Made by a program: the position numbers and the translations under genes. This document shows positions 8,570 to 19,727 of a DNA stretch of 64,000 nucleotides, in pieces; the first letter of the stretch is position 1; each line of letters starts with the position of its first letter. The DNA is taken from the NCBI GenBank assembly GCA_907163375.1, contig CAJQUW010007039.1, positions 434,001 to 498,000 on the forward strand, read 5' to 3'. This DNA comes from Prostheceraeus crozeri. Its lineage: Eukaryota > Platyhelminthes > Polycladida > Euryleptidae. The notes beneath the pieces were generated by a model that saw only the letters and a list, made by a program, of their open reading frames with translations, made no database searches and was not told the DNA's origin.

Positions 8570-10691
8570 AATTACCCTTTTAAATTTTAAAATCTAATAT
8601 TTTATATCCATTTCCATTTCAATCTAAATTGATCCAAATTAATCTTAGTAAACAACATATCTTTTTACCCTTATTACATTCTTCAAGGGATGCAATCGCT
8701 CATATAATCCTGTTAGCATGTAATTAGTTGATTCATTCACAAGTTTTGATCACAAATGATCCTGGTTTTAAATTCATAATGTATTTCCAGCTAGCATGAG
8801 AGTATCTTATTACTTATATATTTTCGACTTTTTCTGCTGCTATTCGGTGAAATTTCAAGTTACTGCACACATCGATCTGCTGGAAGAATTACATGTTTAC
8901 CAATGTGATATGTATCATTCTGCTTTGTATTCAAGATTTGCACATATCAATCAAATCTTCGCCGATTGCAACTCAAGCGAAGATATCGTTATGCTCGTCG
9001 CCCAATAGCTGTTAAAGTTAGCTTTTAATGCAATCTTCAATGCAGCCGTTAGTAAAGTACGCGGCTTCTTAAATTCATTTCAAATTGTGTATTTGCGAAT
9101 ACATTAATTTTACCCTTAGAAATAATTTGAGATAGTATACCAGCTCATTTTTAAACCACATAATACTAGTTTAAAGAACGTGTCGAATAATTCTACTGGT
9201 AATCGACTAAGTAGGCTTGATTAAAGGGCAACACCACCTCTATCCGTAATTCGTCGCAGATGTCAGTAACACTAGTCAAGGTGAAAAATAGTAAAAAAAA
9301 AGAATGTCGTAATTTCATCATTTTCAAGAAACCTGCTCTCACTTGATATTTTTATTAAACGGTTTTGGTTTCCCAGTTTAGTTGGCGTATGCAACTGATA
9401 GTTGGAGTATCCGTCGTAAAAGGCAGATGATGGATGTCGAAAGCTTAACGAATTTGTTCTGTTGATAATAGGAAAGGTAATCATCAGTGGATGAAGATGG
9501 ATGACGAACAGTGTCAGACTATGTTTCTTGGTAAGTTCGAAATTTGATGTCATAGAACACTAAGGACTATATATTTTGATTTTATCCGATTTATAATCTG
9601 AAAAATTTCATTATATACAAAAAAGTTATCTCGAATATTTCTAATGGATAGTGCGTCGCATTACTGAATCGCAGACACCAGGCTTTATCACGCATTTGGT
9701 CGCACACGGGGAAATGGGTTGATGCATTGTATGAATAATTAGTGTACCTACCCAATATAATTAGTATATATTTCTTCCTATCGGCTATTTTTCAGGGAAT
9801 GATGCAAAATTTTTGCTCATAGGTAAGTGATTCAAGACTACTACCTGTCATAGTTGGTGGGTGAGGTCCTTTTTGTCACAGGAAGGAGCACGAATCACAT
9901 TGAATACCAAATTTACTGAATCGCTCTTCAATCAATCCGTCCCAAAGGAAAACATAATATCTTTAGATCAATAAGTATGTCATTAAAAGCTTGTGTTATT
10001 AAGATAGAAACATTAACATAAAATCTAATCTAATCTCAAAATTGAAGCTGTTGCTTGACGCTACGTGGAGGGTGATAGGCTCGGTTTGACCAGGAACTTC
10101 CGCAAGCACTCCAATGAAATTGTAATGTTAATAACTACGCCGGTTTAGTACCAAAACTGTCAACGTGCTGGCTACCTATTTTGCAACAGCAAAACGACAG
10201 AGAACTTTTTAACGAAAAAATAGCTGAATTTTAATGATCGAAATGATATGATAACATGAAGGTTGTAAGACTTAGACGACTTAATGAGGATTGAAGTCGA
10301 TGGGTTCATCGCTATAATTTGAAATGAACATGTACATGTAGCATGGTAGTCTTAACACCAACATATTTTTGCCGAACATTAATTGCTAGAAAATCTATGA
10401 TGGTTCAGAAGTTCGACACACCTTGCTGTTGAGATATCAACTTATGGTACCTATAGTGAGGGTCTGACTAGTATTTCGCTAATCTCGCTTATGTGAATTA
10501 TCACCATGAAAATCAGTTTCTTAAAATTGAAAATGTTGAAACAAATGATGAGATATAGATGAGAGGAAAGCCCATTTCAAATGAAATCAATTGCCATTAG
10601 AGCCGGATAACTTCCGACTAGCTTGAATTGAAGATTGACCATAATAGTCATAGTTCGCAAGGTTAGTTCATGATGTATTCATATGTAATAA
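8570..10691. other. No gene recognised
   Basis: AT-rich DNA with only short chance frames. No element ends, repeats or coding-like stretches stood out. Confidence 0.5.
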
Positions 10692-10807
10692 TACAGGGTG
10701 TTCAATTTAAAAGTTGACTCAATTTGTCTATTTTAAGATGAATCTAAAAATAGACATGACTACCTCTTTTCTTGGAAATTATAAATTAGACTTCTGGATT
10801 TGTCTTG

Positions 10808-10920
10808 TGGTGTTATCAGTGGTTCATTGTTCATTTATCGTGGAATCTTGAAATTGTGACGTGACTCATAAAGAGAAATGGTGTTATCAGTGGTTCAGCG
10901 TTCATTTATCGTGGAATCTT
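10808..10920 (+). repeat. 42 bp direct duplication at transposase start
   Basis: TGGTGTTATCAGTGGTTCA... ending TCGTGGAATCTT occurs at 10808-10848 and again at 10879-10920 with two or so differences. The second copy contains the transposase ATG; the first copy gives an upstream decoy of the same coding start. Confidence 0.8.
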
Positions 10921-11961
10921 ACTTTCGATCTGGACGTTTTATTAATGAGCGGTGGATTTATTCATTTGACGATTGCATTTCTGATTTTAACAGGCAGTTC
11001 CCGAATGTGGCTTCTACAACTAAGCAAGCAATAAATGTTCTCATTAAAAAGTTTAGGGCTACAGGTTCAGTTGAAAACAAGAAACATGTACGCCGACGTA
11101 CTCGCCTTTCTGATGATGTTCTGCAAGGTATCAGGAACAACGCATTCAACGCAGTCCCAAGAATTCTGTGCGACGTTTGTCTAGTGAAACTGGATTATCT
11201 GTTGGTAGTTGCCATTATGCACTTACGGTAAATCACTGAAACTGTAACCCTACCGCATGTCTTCTTTACATGAAGCTTATTCCTACTGATTGTCAAAAAC
11301 GAGTGGATTATTGCCAATGGTTTTCAACAACATATGGATGATAATGCACTAGAACATGACCTTCCTTCAGTGACGAGGCATGGATCCACTTATCTGGCTA
11401 CATAAACTCTCAAACACTCGCATCTGGAGTGCTTCATAACCCTCACGAGTTTTGTCGAATCGCCCTTACATTCCATTAAAGAATGGCATATGGATGGCTA
11501 TAGAGCAGACGGAGAACATAATGGGTCCGATATTTTTTCAAGGGAGATTGAAATTACTGTGAGTTACGGTAACTGTGAGTTAATTAACCAGTTTGTGGCA
11601 CAGCTAACTGAGAATGAGACCGTAATGCATGGTATCCAAAGTGGAATTTCAGCAACATGCCATGTCAGTAACCACACTTTGCTCACTTACGAATGAAACT
11701 TTTGAACAGAGACTGATCACGAAAGGCCTCTGGGCACCCAGGTCACCTGATCTAACTCCTCTCGATTCCTTTGCATTCGGCTATATTAAGGATACAGTAT
11801 TCTCTGAGAATCCACATACGCTTGATGAACTGCGTACAATGGTTACTGATGTTATCCAAAACATCCCACGTGAAGTTTTTATTAACGTTTTCCAGAACAT
11901 GCGTCGTCGTGTTGCTTTATGCATAGATCAACACGGCCAACAGTTTCAACACCTTCTCTAA
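10878..11961 (+). pseudogene. Transposase relic of the 10.7-12.1 kb element
   Basis: The N-terminal part, about 10878-11160, reads MVLSVVQRSFIVESYFRSGR..., with FPNVAS, a K-x-F-R-A-T-GSV block and RRRTRLSDDVLQGIR: the DUF4817/helix-turn-helix start of a Tc1/mariner transposase group common in arthropods and other invertebrates. The C-terminal part, about 11710-11961, reads LWAPRSPDLTPLDSFAFGY, then NPHTLDEL and GQQFQHLL, the classic end of the same group, including the third catalytic Asp of PLD. The middle (about 11160-11700) is disrupted by frameshifts and a probable deletion, because the second catalytic block is not readable. Not functional. Confidence 0.88.
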
Positions 11962-12243
11962 CTATGTTTGACACATTGTTTTTTATGTATCCTACATATA
12001 CTGTATTGTATTGTTGAATTTTGTAATATTGAAATAACAGTTTAATCTATCAATTAAAATATAGATATTCTATGGACAATTGAGTCAACTTTTAAATTGA
12101 ACATCCTGTAGAATTAGCCTATGTATCATTTTTGTAGAATTGAGACTTTCAGAATAATAGGTTAATTCTAGGAAATTCCTCCATATTATAAACTTGCTGA
12201 ACTTAAATACTACTGACTAGAGTGGTCTACCTTCAATGGCATG

Positions 12244-12739
12244 CAGTGTTGCGATTCGCGCGTGTTTACACGCGCGCGCGTTTTTTTGACAATTTGCGCG
12301 TGTACGCGTGTTTTTTTCCATTTTTATCCATTTTGCGCGTTTTTTCAAGTTTTAATTTTAATTTTTGATAATAGAAAACTTTGGTTCTAAAATATCAAAA
12401 TCAATATATCAAAATTTCAAATTACATGCAGTTTCTAGATAAGCCACATGTATAGCCTATCAAAGATCATTTAGGTTCATTAACATCTCTCTCAATGGAT
12501 AGCCTATAGGCCCACTGCTCGTATGCATCTACCACTTAAGGCACGTGTGTATTTGACTTGTCCTGAAAAATATCAAAGCTCTTACTATCTGATCTGAAAA
12601 TTTAAGCTTTGTAAAAACTCGTTTCATCAAATATTAGCGATCATAGTTGCCATTTTGGCTTATTTGTAAGGAAATACATGTGCGCGTGTTTTTCGACCTT
12701 GCGCGTTTTTTTTACCTTACGCCAAGAATCGCAACACTG
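12244..12739. mobile_element. hAT-type MITE with perfect 8 bp TSD
   Basis: A 496 bp non-autonomous element. Its ends are CAGTGTTGCGATTC and the inverse GAATCGCAACACTG (14 bp). The 8 bp target duplication ATGGCATG is perfect (12236-12243 and 12740-12747). Both ends carry GCGCGTGT/GCGCGTTTTTT subterminal repeats, an island of CpG in AT-rich DNA. There is no coding sequence. Confidence 0.93.
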
Positions 12740-12747
12740 ATGGCATG

Positions 12748-13816
12748 TGATAATCACAAAAATTACAAAATTACACATTCATGTTTATGTGTATATAGTT
12801 TCACATTTTTCGATCTCCTGTTGAATGCCCTATCCGTCCATTGAAACCGATGGAGAAATGCATACCCAGTTCGAATAATCACTAATTTGATATGAAAAGA
12901 CTCATCTTCCTGTGTCGTCAAACGATCCTTTTGTATAGATGGCTTGAATATGATCTCAAATTGAATTTAAAGCATAACTATGGTTGAAATCGGTTTACCT
13001 TTTTTTGTTAGTAGGTAACGGCTGTGGTCAACCTTATGGACGCACAACATAAACAGTCGAACGATCAATCTACAAGCTTATCTCTATGATACTCCTATCT
13101 TGCGAAGTTATTGTTATTAAAACCCATATTCGTGATTGATGATAGATGCTTAAATGACTCGATTTATCTGAGTTGCTTTTATCGTTATTGGTCATTTTTG
13201 TTTAATTTTTTTAAATGAAAGAAATCTGAAATGATCTAGTAAAAATGACTACCGAAGAAATCTGTCTTTGAGAAATACCTACGCAGCTCCATTCATTGAA
13301 ATGCATACTTGACTCATGCGGTGGGCAGATTGAGGCTCAGTTGAAGCATCACATGCAGCCAGCACCAGGTCTAAGTGATCCATGTGGCTTTGGTGCTAAG
13401 ATTCTCTACATCATGAATTCTAAATAAGGGGCCATGCAACAATTACGTAGTCGACTAAAGGGTGGGGTAGTCATACATGGAACCGATTATGGGGTGGAGG
13501 GACTCAACGAAAGTCGTTATCTACGAAAATTCATCGGAAAATTAAATCTTTTAAATGCCTAAGAACAACATCGAAGATATTTGTGATACATTTATGCATC
13601 CCCGGAAACTGTTGAACACATCAACCAAATTTACAAAAATCCTCAAGGCAAGTGAAGAGAACGGTGAGCAGTTGCAGAGAGAATTAGACTCGGATTTTCA
13701 CCAGCCAGTCTGATCCAAATTTGCACGATTATGTTAGTGACCTTTCAATTAGATTCAAGAGATTAAGTGAGGAGTGGACTTTTTTGCAAATGCAGTTGGA
13801 GGATTTTTGTTAAATA
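12748..13816. other. No gene recognised
   Basis: Only chance frames. GGGGCCATGCAACAATTACG near 13429 resembles the end phrase of a widespread invertebrate repeat, but no partner end was found. Confidence 0.4.
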
Positions 13817-13817
13817 C

Positions 13818-14150
13818 AGGGTTGCTGGTCAAACTGGCTCGAAAACTTGGTTTTAATGAAGCTCCCAGGGAAAAACCCACAAAATTTCAATAGCAAACGT
13901 TATCGAAAACATCAGAAACATAAATTTCGATTGAAATTTTAGCTGAAAAATCAATAGCCTCTGACGGTTCGGAAAGGTAGCTTCAAACTGAGAGTTAAAG
14001 ATTCTGACAGCCATAGCTGTTGATTATCTGGTATTGGCAGGAACATTTTTTGATGTTGCTGAGAACGTTTTGGCTCACGAAATTTTATCTTTTATTTTCT
14101 CTGGGACAGTTTCATCAAAACCATTCTGCATGAGAACCGCTTTGATTTGA
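13818..14150. repeat. Interspersed repeat family, copy A
   Basis: The left end (CTGGTCAAACTGGCTCGAAA... CCCAGGGAAA) and the right end (TTTCTCTGGGACAGTTTCAT) are inverse to one another around a GTTTTGATGAAACTGTCCCAG core. Related copies lie at 14815-15935 and 57500-57680. Probably a MITE family. Confidence 0.65.
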
Positions 14151-14814
14151 CGCCAAAAACAAAAATGTCTCATTGCACTTGGGCGAGGTGATTGTTGAAT
14201 GGACTATGGGGAAGGGATAGAGCTCACTAAGTCAAAAAGCGACAACATAATTGTTGTACGGTCCCCAAGGTTGATTGATTTCTGGGCTGAAGACGCAACC
14301 AATGAAACGCCTCGTTAAGCTGACTAGATGGTCGAATAACCGGTGAACTCTACAGACAGATCCGTACATGTGCCGCAAGCTTAAATGCTCCCGATTTCAC
14401 CTCTGTATTATTCAGCATACTTTTATATTTGTATACATGAGAATATGTATCTGTGCTTTCCTGGCTTTATCGGTTTCAGAGGCCCTCATATTTGGTTGAA
14501 AGTTAATCATGATCGTCTATGCGTCTACGAAAAAGTGTCTTAAGGAATTATGTCCGAAATATACTTCTTTTACATGTCTCTTAAGACTAGATGCTGTCAC
14601 TAAGTTCCATTTTCAGTCAGCAAAGATAAATACCTCAAAGCAGTTGCATTGAGATGACAATCAGAGAGCGCTGTTCTAGTATTGAAAGATGGAATTGGAT
14701 GATAAGCCAATCAAGAACGTGTATCTGGAGCTTACTGGTCCAAATGTTGCGTATTCAAATATAATTACAGAGAGAAATTTCGATCGTGTTTCTTTATTAG
14801 ATATTGTTTTAAGC
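14151..14814. other. No gene recognised
   Basis: Spacer between repeat copies A and B. Nothing coding-like or repeated was seen. Confidence 0.4.
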
Positions 14815-15935
14815 ATATTGCAAATGATAGGTTCCTGGTCAGAATGGTCCTGAAACTCAGTTTTGATAGAACTATACCACGGAAAGCCTATAATTGAATT
14901 TCAGAGAACGAAGAATTGATTTGAGAAGCGTTCTCAGCAACATCTGAAGGGCGTTTCTATTTTAAAGGTTACGATTTCGATGGAAAATAAAAAGTTTAAC
15001 AATATTAAGTTCCAAAGCCACTTTTCTAGGTCAGTTTTTGATGCTGATCACGAAAATGATAATAAGAGCCACAAATAATGCGTATTTCATACAATAATCG
15101 ATTAATTATCGATCAAACGAATTACATTTTGTACGATCGAATCACACGTCATGTCGAACGAATTACATTTGTGGTATGCAATATTTATCACTTTCTGAAG
15201 ATTCCTCCTAAACGTCATATGATCATGTAACAAAGGGTGTATATGAACCAATTATTGCAGATATAGTTCCTGTGAATCGATTTGGGCATTGAAATCATAA
15301 AAAAATAAGGTAACATATATATTTTTATTATAGCGACCGAATCACATTTTAGGTGACGATCGAATTACACCGTTGTGGTATGATATTTTAAAGCACGTAC
15401 TTCGAGTCAATTTGTAAATATATAATTGACTTTTCAGTGGAAAGTGAGAAATAGACATTTTTACACTCAAACTGGATCATTGCGGTGAATTCAAATCATA
15501 ATATTACCAAAAGTCAAATCACCCAGAATTTGGACATTGATTTTGTACATTTGTAGGCTTAAAGCACTCAACAAAAGTAACTTATGTCAGTTATATGTGA
15601 TAACTGATAATATTGCATGATTGCCTATGTTTCGATGATCATTCTAAAAAAAGTCGGTTGGATAGTTACCATGTTACAGCTAAAAGACACATTTTGTTCA
15701 AAATCGCAACCTTTAAAATGGAAACGCCCTGAAACCTTTGTTTCTACTTTAAAAAATAGTCAGAAACTCAACTATCCGTGACAGTTCGTGGAGGTAGGTC
15801 GAAGTATGGGCCTATTTTCAAAACTACGAGTAGTCATTGATAGTCAATGAGAATGTTTGTATTTAAATTTCAATTATATAAATGCTTTCTCTGGGACAGT
15901 TATACCAGAACCATTTTGAATTGACACCAAATGAT
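14815..15935. repeat. Interspersed repeat family, copy B, split by an insertion
   Basis: The left half (TTCCTGGTCAGAATGGTCCT...) and the right half (...TTTCTCTGGGACAGTTATAC) match copy A in the same order, but are separated by the 783 bp element 14948-15730. Confidence 0.65.
14948..15730. mobile_element. 783 bp non-autonomous element with 31 bp TIRs, nested in copy B
   Basis: The ends AGGGCGTTTCTATTTTAAAG and its near-perfect inverse (31 bp, two mismatches) delimit the element. Flanking GA/TGA suggests a target duplication of 2-4 bp, not settled. The interior repeats CGA(T/A)CGAATTACA-like phrases on one strand (about 15110-15365). No coding region seen; superfamily unknown. Confidence 0.75.
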
Positions 15936-15952
15936 TAACAGTAAACATTAGC

Positions 15953-18728
15953 TTCGGGTTGCCACAGGTGCTTTAAAGTGCTTTATTTTGTAATCCGACA
16001 AAAAAGGTGCTGTATTTAAGTGAGGATGCTTTTAAGTGATTTAACTTAAATTTATAATGAAGGATATTAAGAAATTGAATTTTGGGATGTCAGAAATGTG
16101 TGTGCATGCATTTTTTGCTTCGAATGTCTTAACCAGGATACTCGTACATAAGGAAACGCATTTCACTGCTTTTGAATATACTTTTATATGAAATGAAAAC
16201 TGCTTTCATTCCTTCTTAGTAGCTGTCGTGCTGTATGCACGATACATGTGCTTTATACTAAGAAAGTAACGCTTCTTATACCTCGATATCTGAGATTTTT
16301 ACCGGACGAAGTATTGAAGGGTCCCATTTATGAAATCGAGTCATCAGTGGAATATCATTTGAAGATGAATTAGCTGACATAGGTCACACGACAAGAAAAG
16401 TACTGAAGACTTTGCAAGATAACCGCCAGAAAGAATTTTCCCTTGGTATTCACAGATTCTTTGAAGTACATGTTAACCAAATACTTGCAGCTGCAGCTTA
16501 GATTGAAAAATTCGATGGTATTCCATTTTGGATTTTTGAACCCCCACCTACGTAAAGATCCACCAATTCTTGACAGTGTTGTATATGTTTTTCATCGACT
16601 TCCGCCGTGTTGTGCTTTTGTTGAAGAGGATATGAACGCATCGAAGATGGAATGGAGACGTTTCGTAATGTTGGATATCCCTTCAGAAAGGAGTCATTCG
16701 ATGACTGATATCGGAGAGCAGCAACATGTTTGAGTTTACAATTAGACAATTATTGGACGCATGTGATGACAATTAAAAAAAGGAAGCAGGCGAATTGAAA
16801 TTTCCAATTTTGGTGAACGTGGTTATAGCTTTTTAGGAAAGTTAAGCTGGTTAAGCATTAGGAAATTCAGCGAATGGGAGGAATTTTAATGAACTAGCAC
16901 ACATTATTGGAAAGGACAGAGTCAGACTATCGGACTACACAGCATCGTCATTCATGAGCGTGAAATCTCATTTCCAAGCGGTTAATACCACATGCCACGA
17001 CTAACCAGTCAGTTATTCCGTATTGGAGGCTGTGAGAGTTCAAAGCGATATTATGAGTCCCGTCTGGAGAAACAATGGGTAACAGCCGAAGCGAATTTGA
17101 AGGCGGATGGAAATTGTCGACGAGAACGAGAATTCTTAAAACAACACCAAGAAAACCAGTTGAAAGATAAAAGGCTTATAAGTCTTGATGAATCGGAGAA
17201 ATCTCTACTTAAAAAGGAGGAGGCTGCCGAGAAGCGAAAGCAGGCCATCCCGGTCCGGACCGGTTATTCATGCTAGCTTGTTAAGGACTCTAAGGAGAAA
17301 GCAAGTCAAGTTTACTGAGAAATCAATCGAACTAATCAAAAGATATTGACATTTATTGATATTTTTGTTGGTTTTTAATCTTTTTCATAGCAATTTTCGA
17401 TTCAAGTCACTGTATTAAAAATGGAATACGTAGTTTTAATGCCAATCCTCCTTGTTGGAGCTGTTCGTGGAGTTGAGGAATGTAGCAACTTTTCATTTTC
17501 CATTGTTTTTTTGTTGTTTTATCATCAACTTTACTCGTGCTCCGGTACCAGCTGATTGGCGTGGCGTCGCATATCATTGCAGCAGATCTTATCAGTGTGT
17601 GATCTTCACTTTATCGAATACAATACACTCGAATGCGACACATTGATAAGTGTAGCGAACATCCTCGGCTGATAACAATGAAAGCCTTCTTTGTTATCAT
17701 GTAAACACGAACGAATTAGTGATCAACTTACATAGTCATCGAGTGCGATCTATGCTACTATCAAGGACAACATCCCTATTGATAATAATCTGCTTACCTA
17801 GATGCATGTATTTACTGCAAATGGGGTGACTTTTGCGAAGACGTAAACATAAGCTTTGGCTCTCATTCAGACCAAGTCTCCGAAAAGGTTAAAAATAAAG
17901 ATACAAGTATATCCCTAATTTCTTAGTCAGCTTCTGTTGACCATATCGTTCATTTCAAATTTTCTCAATCGTGGAAGTTTTGATAAATATTCATATAATC
18001 ACAAAACACGGGCTAAAATCGCTCACTTGTTATCGAAATCGAGTTTGGTGGGCGTTCGGTTTTAATTGAAGCATTCGTTTTGTTTTATGATACCATGACA
18101 GGAAGTCGATAGCATGCGCAATTTGCATATTTCTGTATTTTTCTTCGTGATTTAAAGTTTCAAGTCATTATTACTATTATACATTAGGCTACACTTATCT
18201 AAGTTTTGAGCTTTAAAATGCATGCATCGTTTGCTTTGCAGTTGTCACACACTATTAATTCTGAAGTATATTACCTTCATTTTGTTGATATTGATTTCTT
18301 GTATTTATACCGTTCAGAAAAAAGTTTATTATAAGCAAAATTTGTTTGAATCATTTTTTATTCAGAACGGCTAGAAGGTATAGTTATTGCATGTGTTGTT
18401 TACGCTATTGCAGCAGGTGTAGAGAGAATTCGAATTTCTTACAAAACTTAGGACTCAAAAGCGTCCAGTTTTGTATCGTTAGCTTATTAAGAAATTGCCG
18501 TAGCTGCTTGTCGGAGCACAACATCTAAATAACATTAGTAAAAACGTGAGATGAAGAAATCATGATCGTTGCGAGAATTGTATATTCTAAAAAAAAGAGT
18601 GAGAAATTCAACAGTCAATCTCAAATCAAGGTTTGTTGAAGTTATAGTATTGATTTCTGGCGACAATTTTAGGTGATTTATTTTTCGAGAAAAAGTGCTT
18701 TATTTTTCAAAAGTCCGGTGGCAACCCT
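15953..18728 (+). mobile_element. Decayed hAT transposon
   Basis: The left end reads GGGTTGCCAC and the right end GTGGCAACCCTG. Both ends carry the subterminal phrase AGTGCTTTATTTT near the terminus. A decayed hAT-like transposase lies in the left half. No convincing 8 bp target duplication could be found, so the outer bases are uncertain by a few positions. The right half (17280-18660) shows nothing coding. Confidence 0.75.
16443..17276 (+). pseudogene. hAT-like transposase relic
   Basis: About 16540-16700 reads LNPHLRKDPPILDSVVYV then FHRLPP and a MEWRRF block, resembling the hAT C-terminal region (L-x-P-x-x-R-K ... ARRLP ... EW) before the dimerisation domain. About 16915-16980 reads KDRVRLSDYTA then VKSHFQ, matching the position of the D-R-x-x-LS-x-x-T block that follows the conserved ERxFS region. 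16992-17276 encodes a charged, probably coiled tail (residues 20-90). The frames change several times and the catalytic domain is unreadable. Assignment to hAT is by these blocks plus the ends. Confidence 0.55.
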
Positions 18729-19717
18729 GCTCTATAATCAGATCTTTATTGAGAATTATGCTACTCAGCTCGTTTTAGGTCAAACACTGCTTATGGTAGC
18801 GAATGATCGCTTATTTGTTACATGTCCAATTCGACTGTTTTCATGTGATTTACATTTTCAGGACTTGTCGCGATGTAAATGTATAAAGTAGACGAGTTAA
18901 AATTTCAGTATTGGCTATACTGCATTGTTTGTGGTTACATAAAATGATATTCAAATGCATGAACGATTACGGACATTTTGATCGTTCATCACGCAATAAT
19001 TATCTCTGTTTTGATTATGAACTCCATAGCTATAGCAACTGATTGATGTTTCATGCATTTGATTTTGTGTTTCTTGTTATGGTAAATGATCTTCTGAGTT
19101 TTGCTTTTTATTGGTTAACTGTAAACGATGAAGATAAAAATTATATTAATTTTTGAATACTTTAAATAGCCTTTCTTGGCCGGGCTTCTCATTAGTTTGG
19201 AGATCTTCGCTGCTAATTCAAATGTATGTTTTTTCTTGGTCACTTTTCAGATGACAAGTGAAACAGTGATGTCTGACTTCTCAGGCTTGATGCGAAAGAT
19301 ATCTACTACCACAAGAGCTCTAAATCATGTAAAACACCTTCCATTCTTTCATTATTTGTGTATTTATATTGAATTCCGTCAGTTTTACTGTATGATTTTA
19401 TTGATAATATGTTGACTTTAAATACGTTTTCTAATGATTGTTCAAGATCGTTTTAAGACATTCGATGTTTGCTTATTGGAAGCTCACATCGAAGTCAATA
19501 GATGAGCATATCGTGTTAACACGATTTAATTTTGATAAGCTGCCTAATAGCAACCATTTTTGCTATTATCATGGCCGATTTGGTCTTTGAACATGGTCTT
19601 AGCGTAATGAGGTAATAAGTTTAAGCTTGATCAAATAATGCATTACAATTTTTATCCGTTTCAGTTGGTTCCTATCAACGACTAATTACCCTCATTTTGC
19701 CTTCGGGCACATTTCAG
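18729..19717 (+). other. Upstream region of the TIA-1/TIAR gene
   Basis: Lies between the hAT relic and the coding exon and must hold the promoter and any 5' exon unless transcription starts inside the hAT. No TATA box was assigned with confidence. One exon-like block (19251-19328) is listed separately. Confidence 0.5.
19251..19328 (+). other. Possible short 5' exon / upstream reading frame
   Basis: CTTTTCAG precedes ATGACAAGTG..., and 26 codons later CAT is followed by GTAAAA. If spliced to 19718 the frame meets TGA at once (GTG AGC TGA), so it cannot add residues to TIA-1/TIAR; it would be a 5' UTR exon with a short upstream frame, or chance. Confidence 0.2.
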
Positions 19718-19723
19718 GTGAGC
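19711..19723 (+). promoter_or_regulatory. 3' splice site 10 nt before TIA start; donor-like bases follow
   Basis: TTTCAG (ending 19717) has a pyrimidine tract before it and lies 10 bases upstream of ATG 19728. It fits a 5' UTR intron or spliced-leader trans-splicing. The following bases GTGAGC make a back-to-back acceptor/donor (CAG|GTGAGC), the pattern of a recursive splice site. Confidence 0.5.
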
Positions 19724-19727
19724 TGAC

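Larger units (their letters stand above)
10694..12108 (+). mobile_element. Decayed Tc1/mariner-superfamily transposon (DUF4817-type)
   Basis: A 1,415 bp element with TA on both sides (10692-10693, 12109-12110). Its TIRs match over 31 bp with one mismatch, starting CAGG(G/A)TGTTCAATTTAAAAG. It carries a broken plus-strand transposase. TIR conservation with a decayed gene suggests middle age. Confidence 0.92.

Noticed and set aside
19176-19415. 79-codon frame upstream of TIA as a gene
   Set aside because: Only its middle looks exon-like and it cannot extend TIA in frame; kept only as a low-confidence 5' exon.
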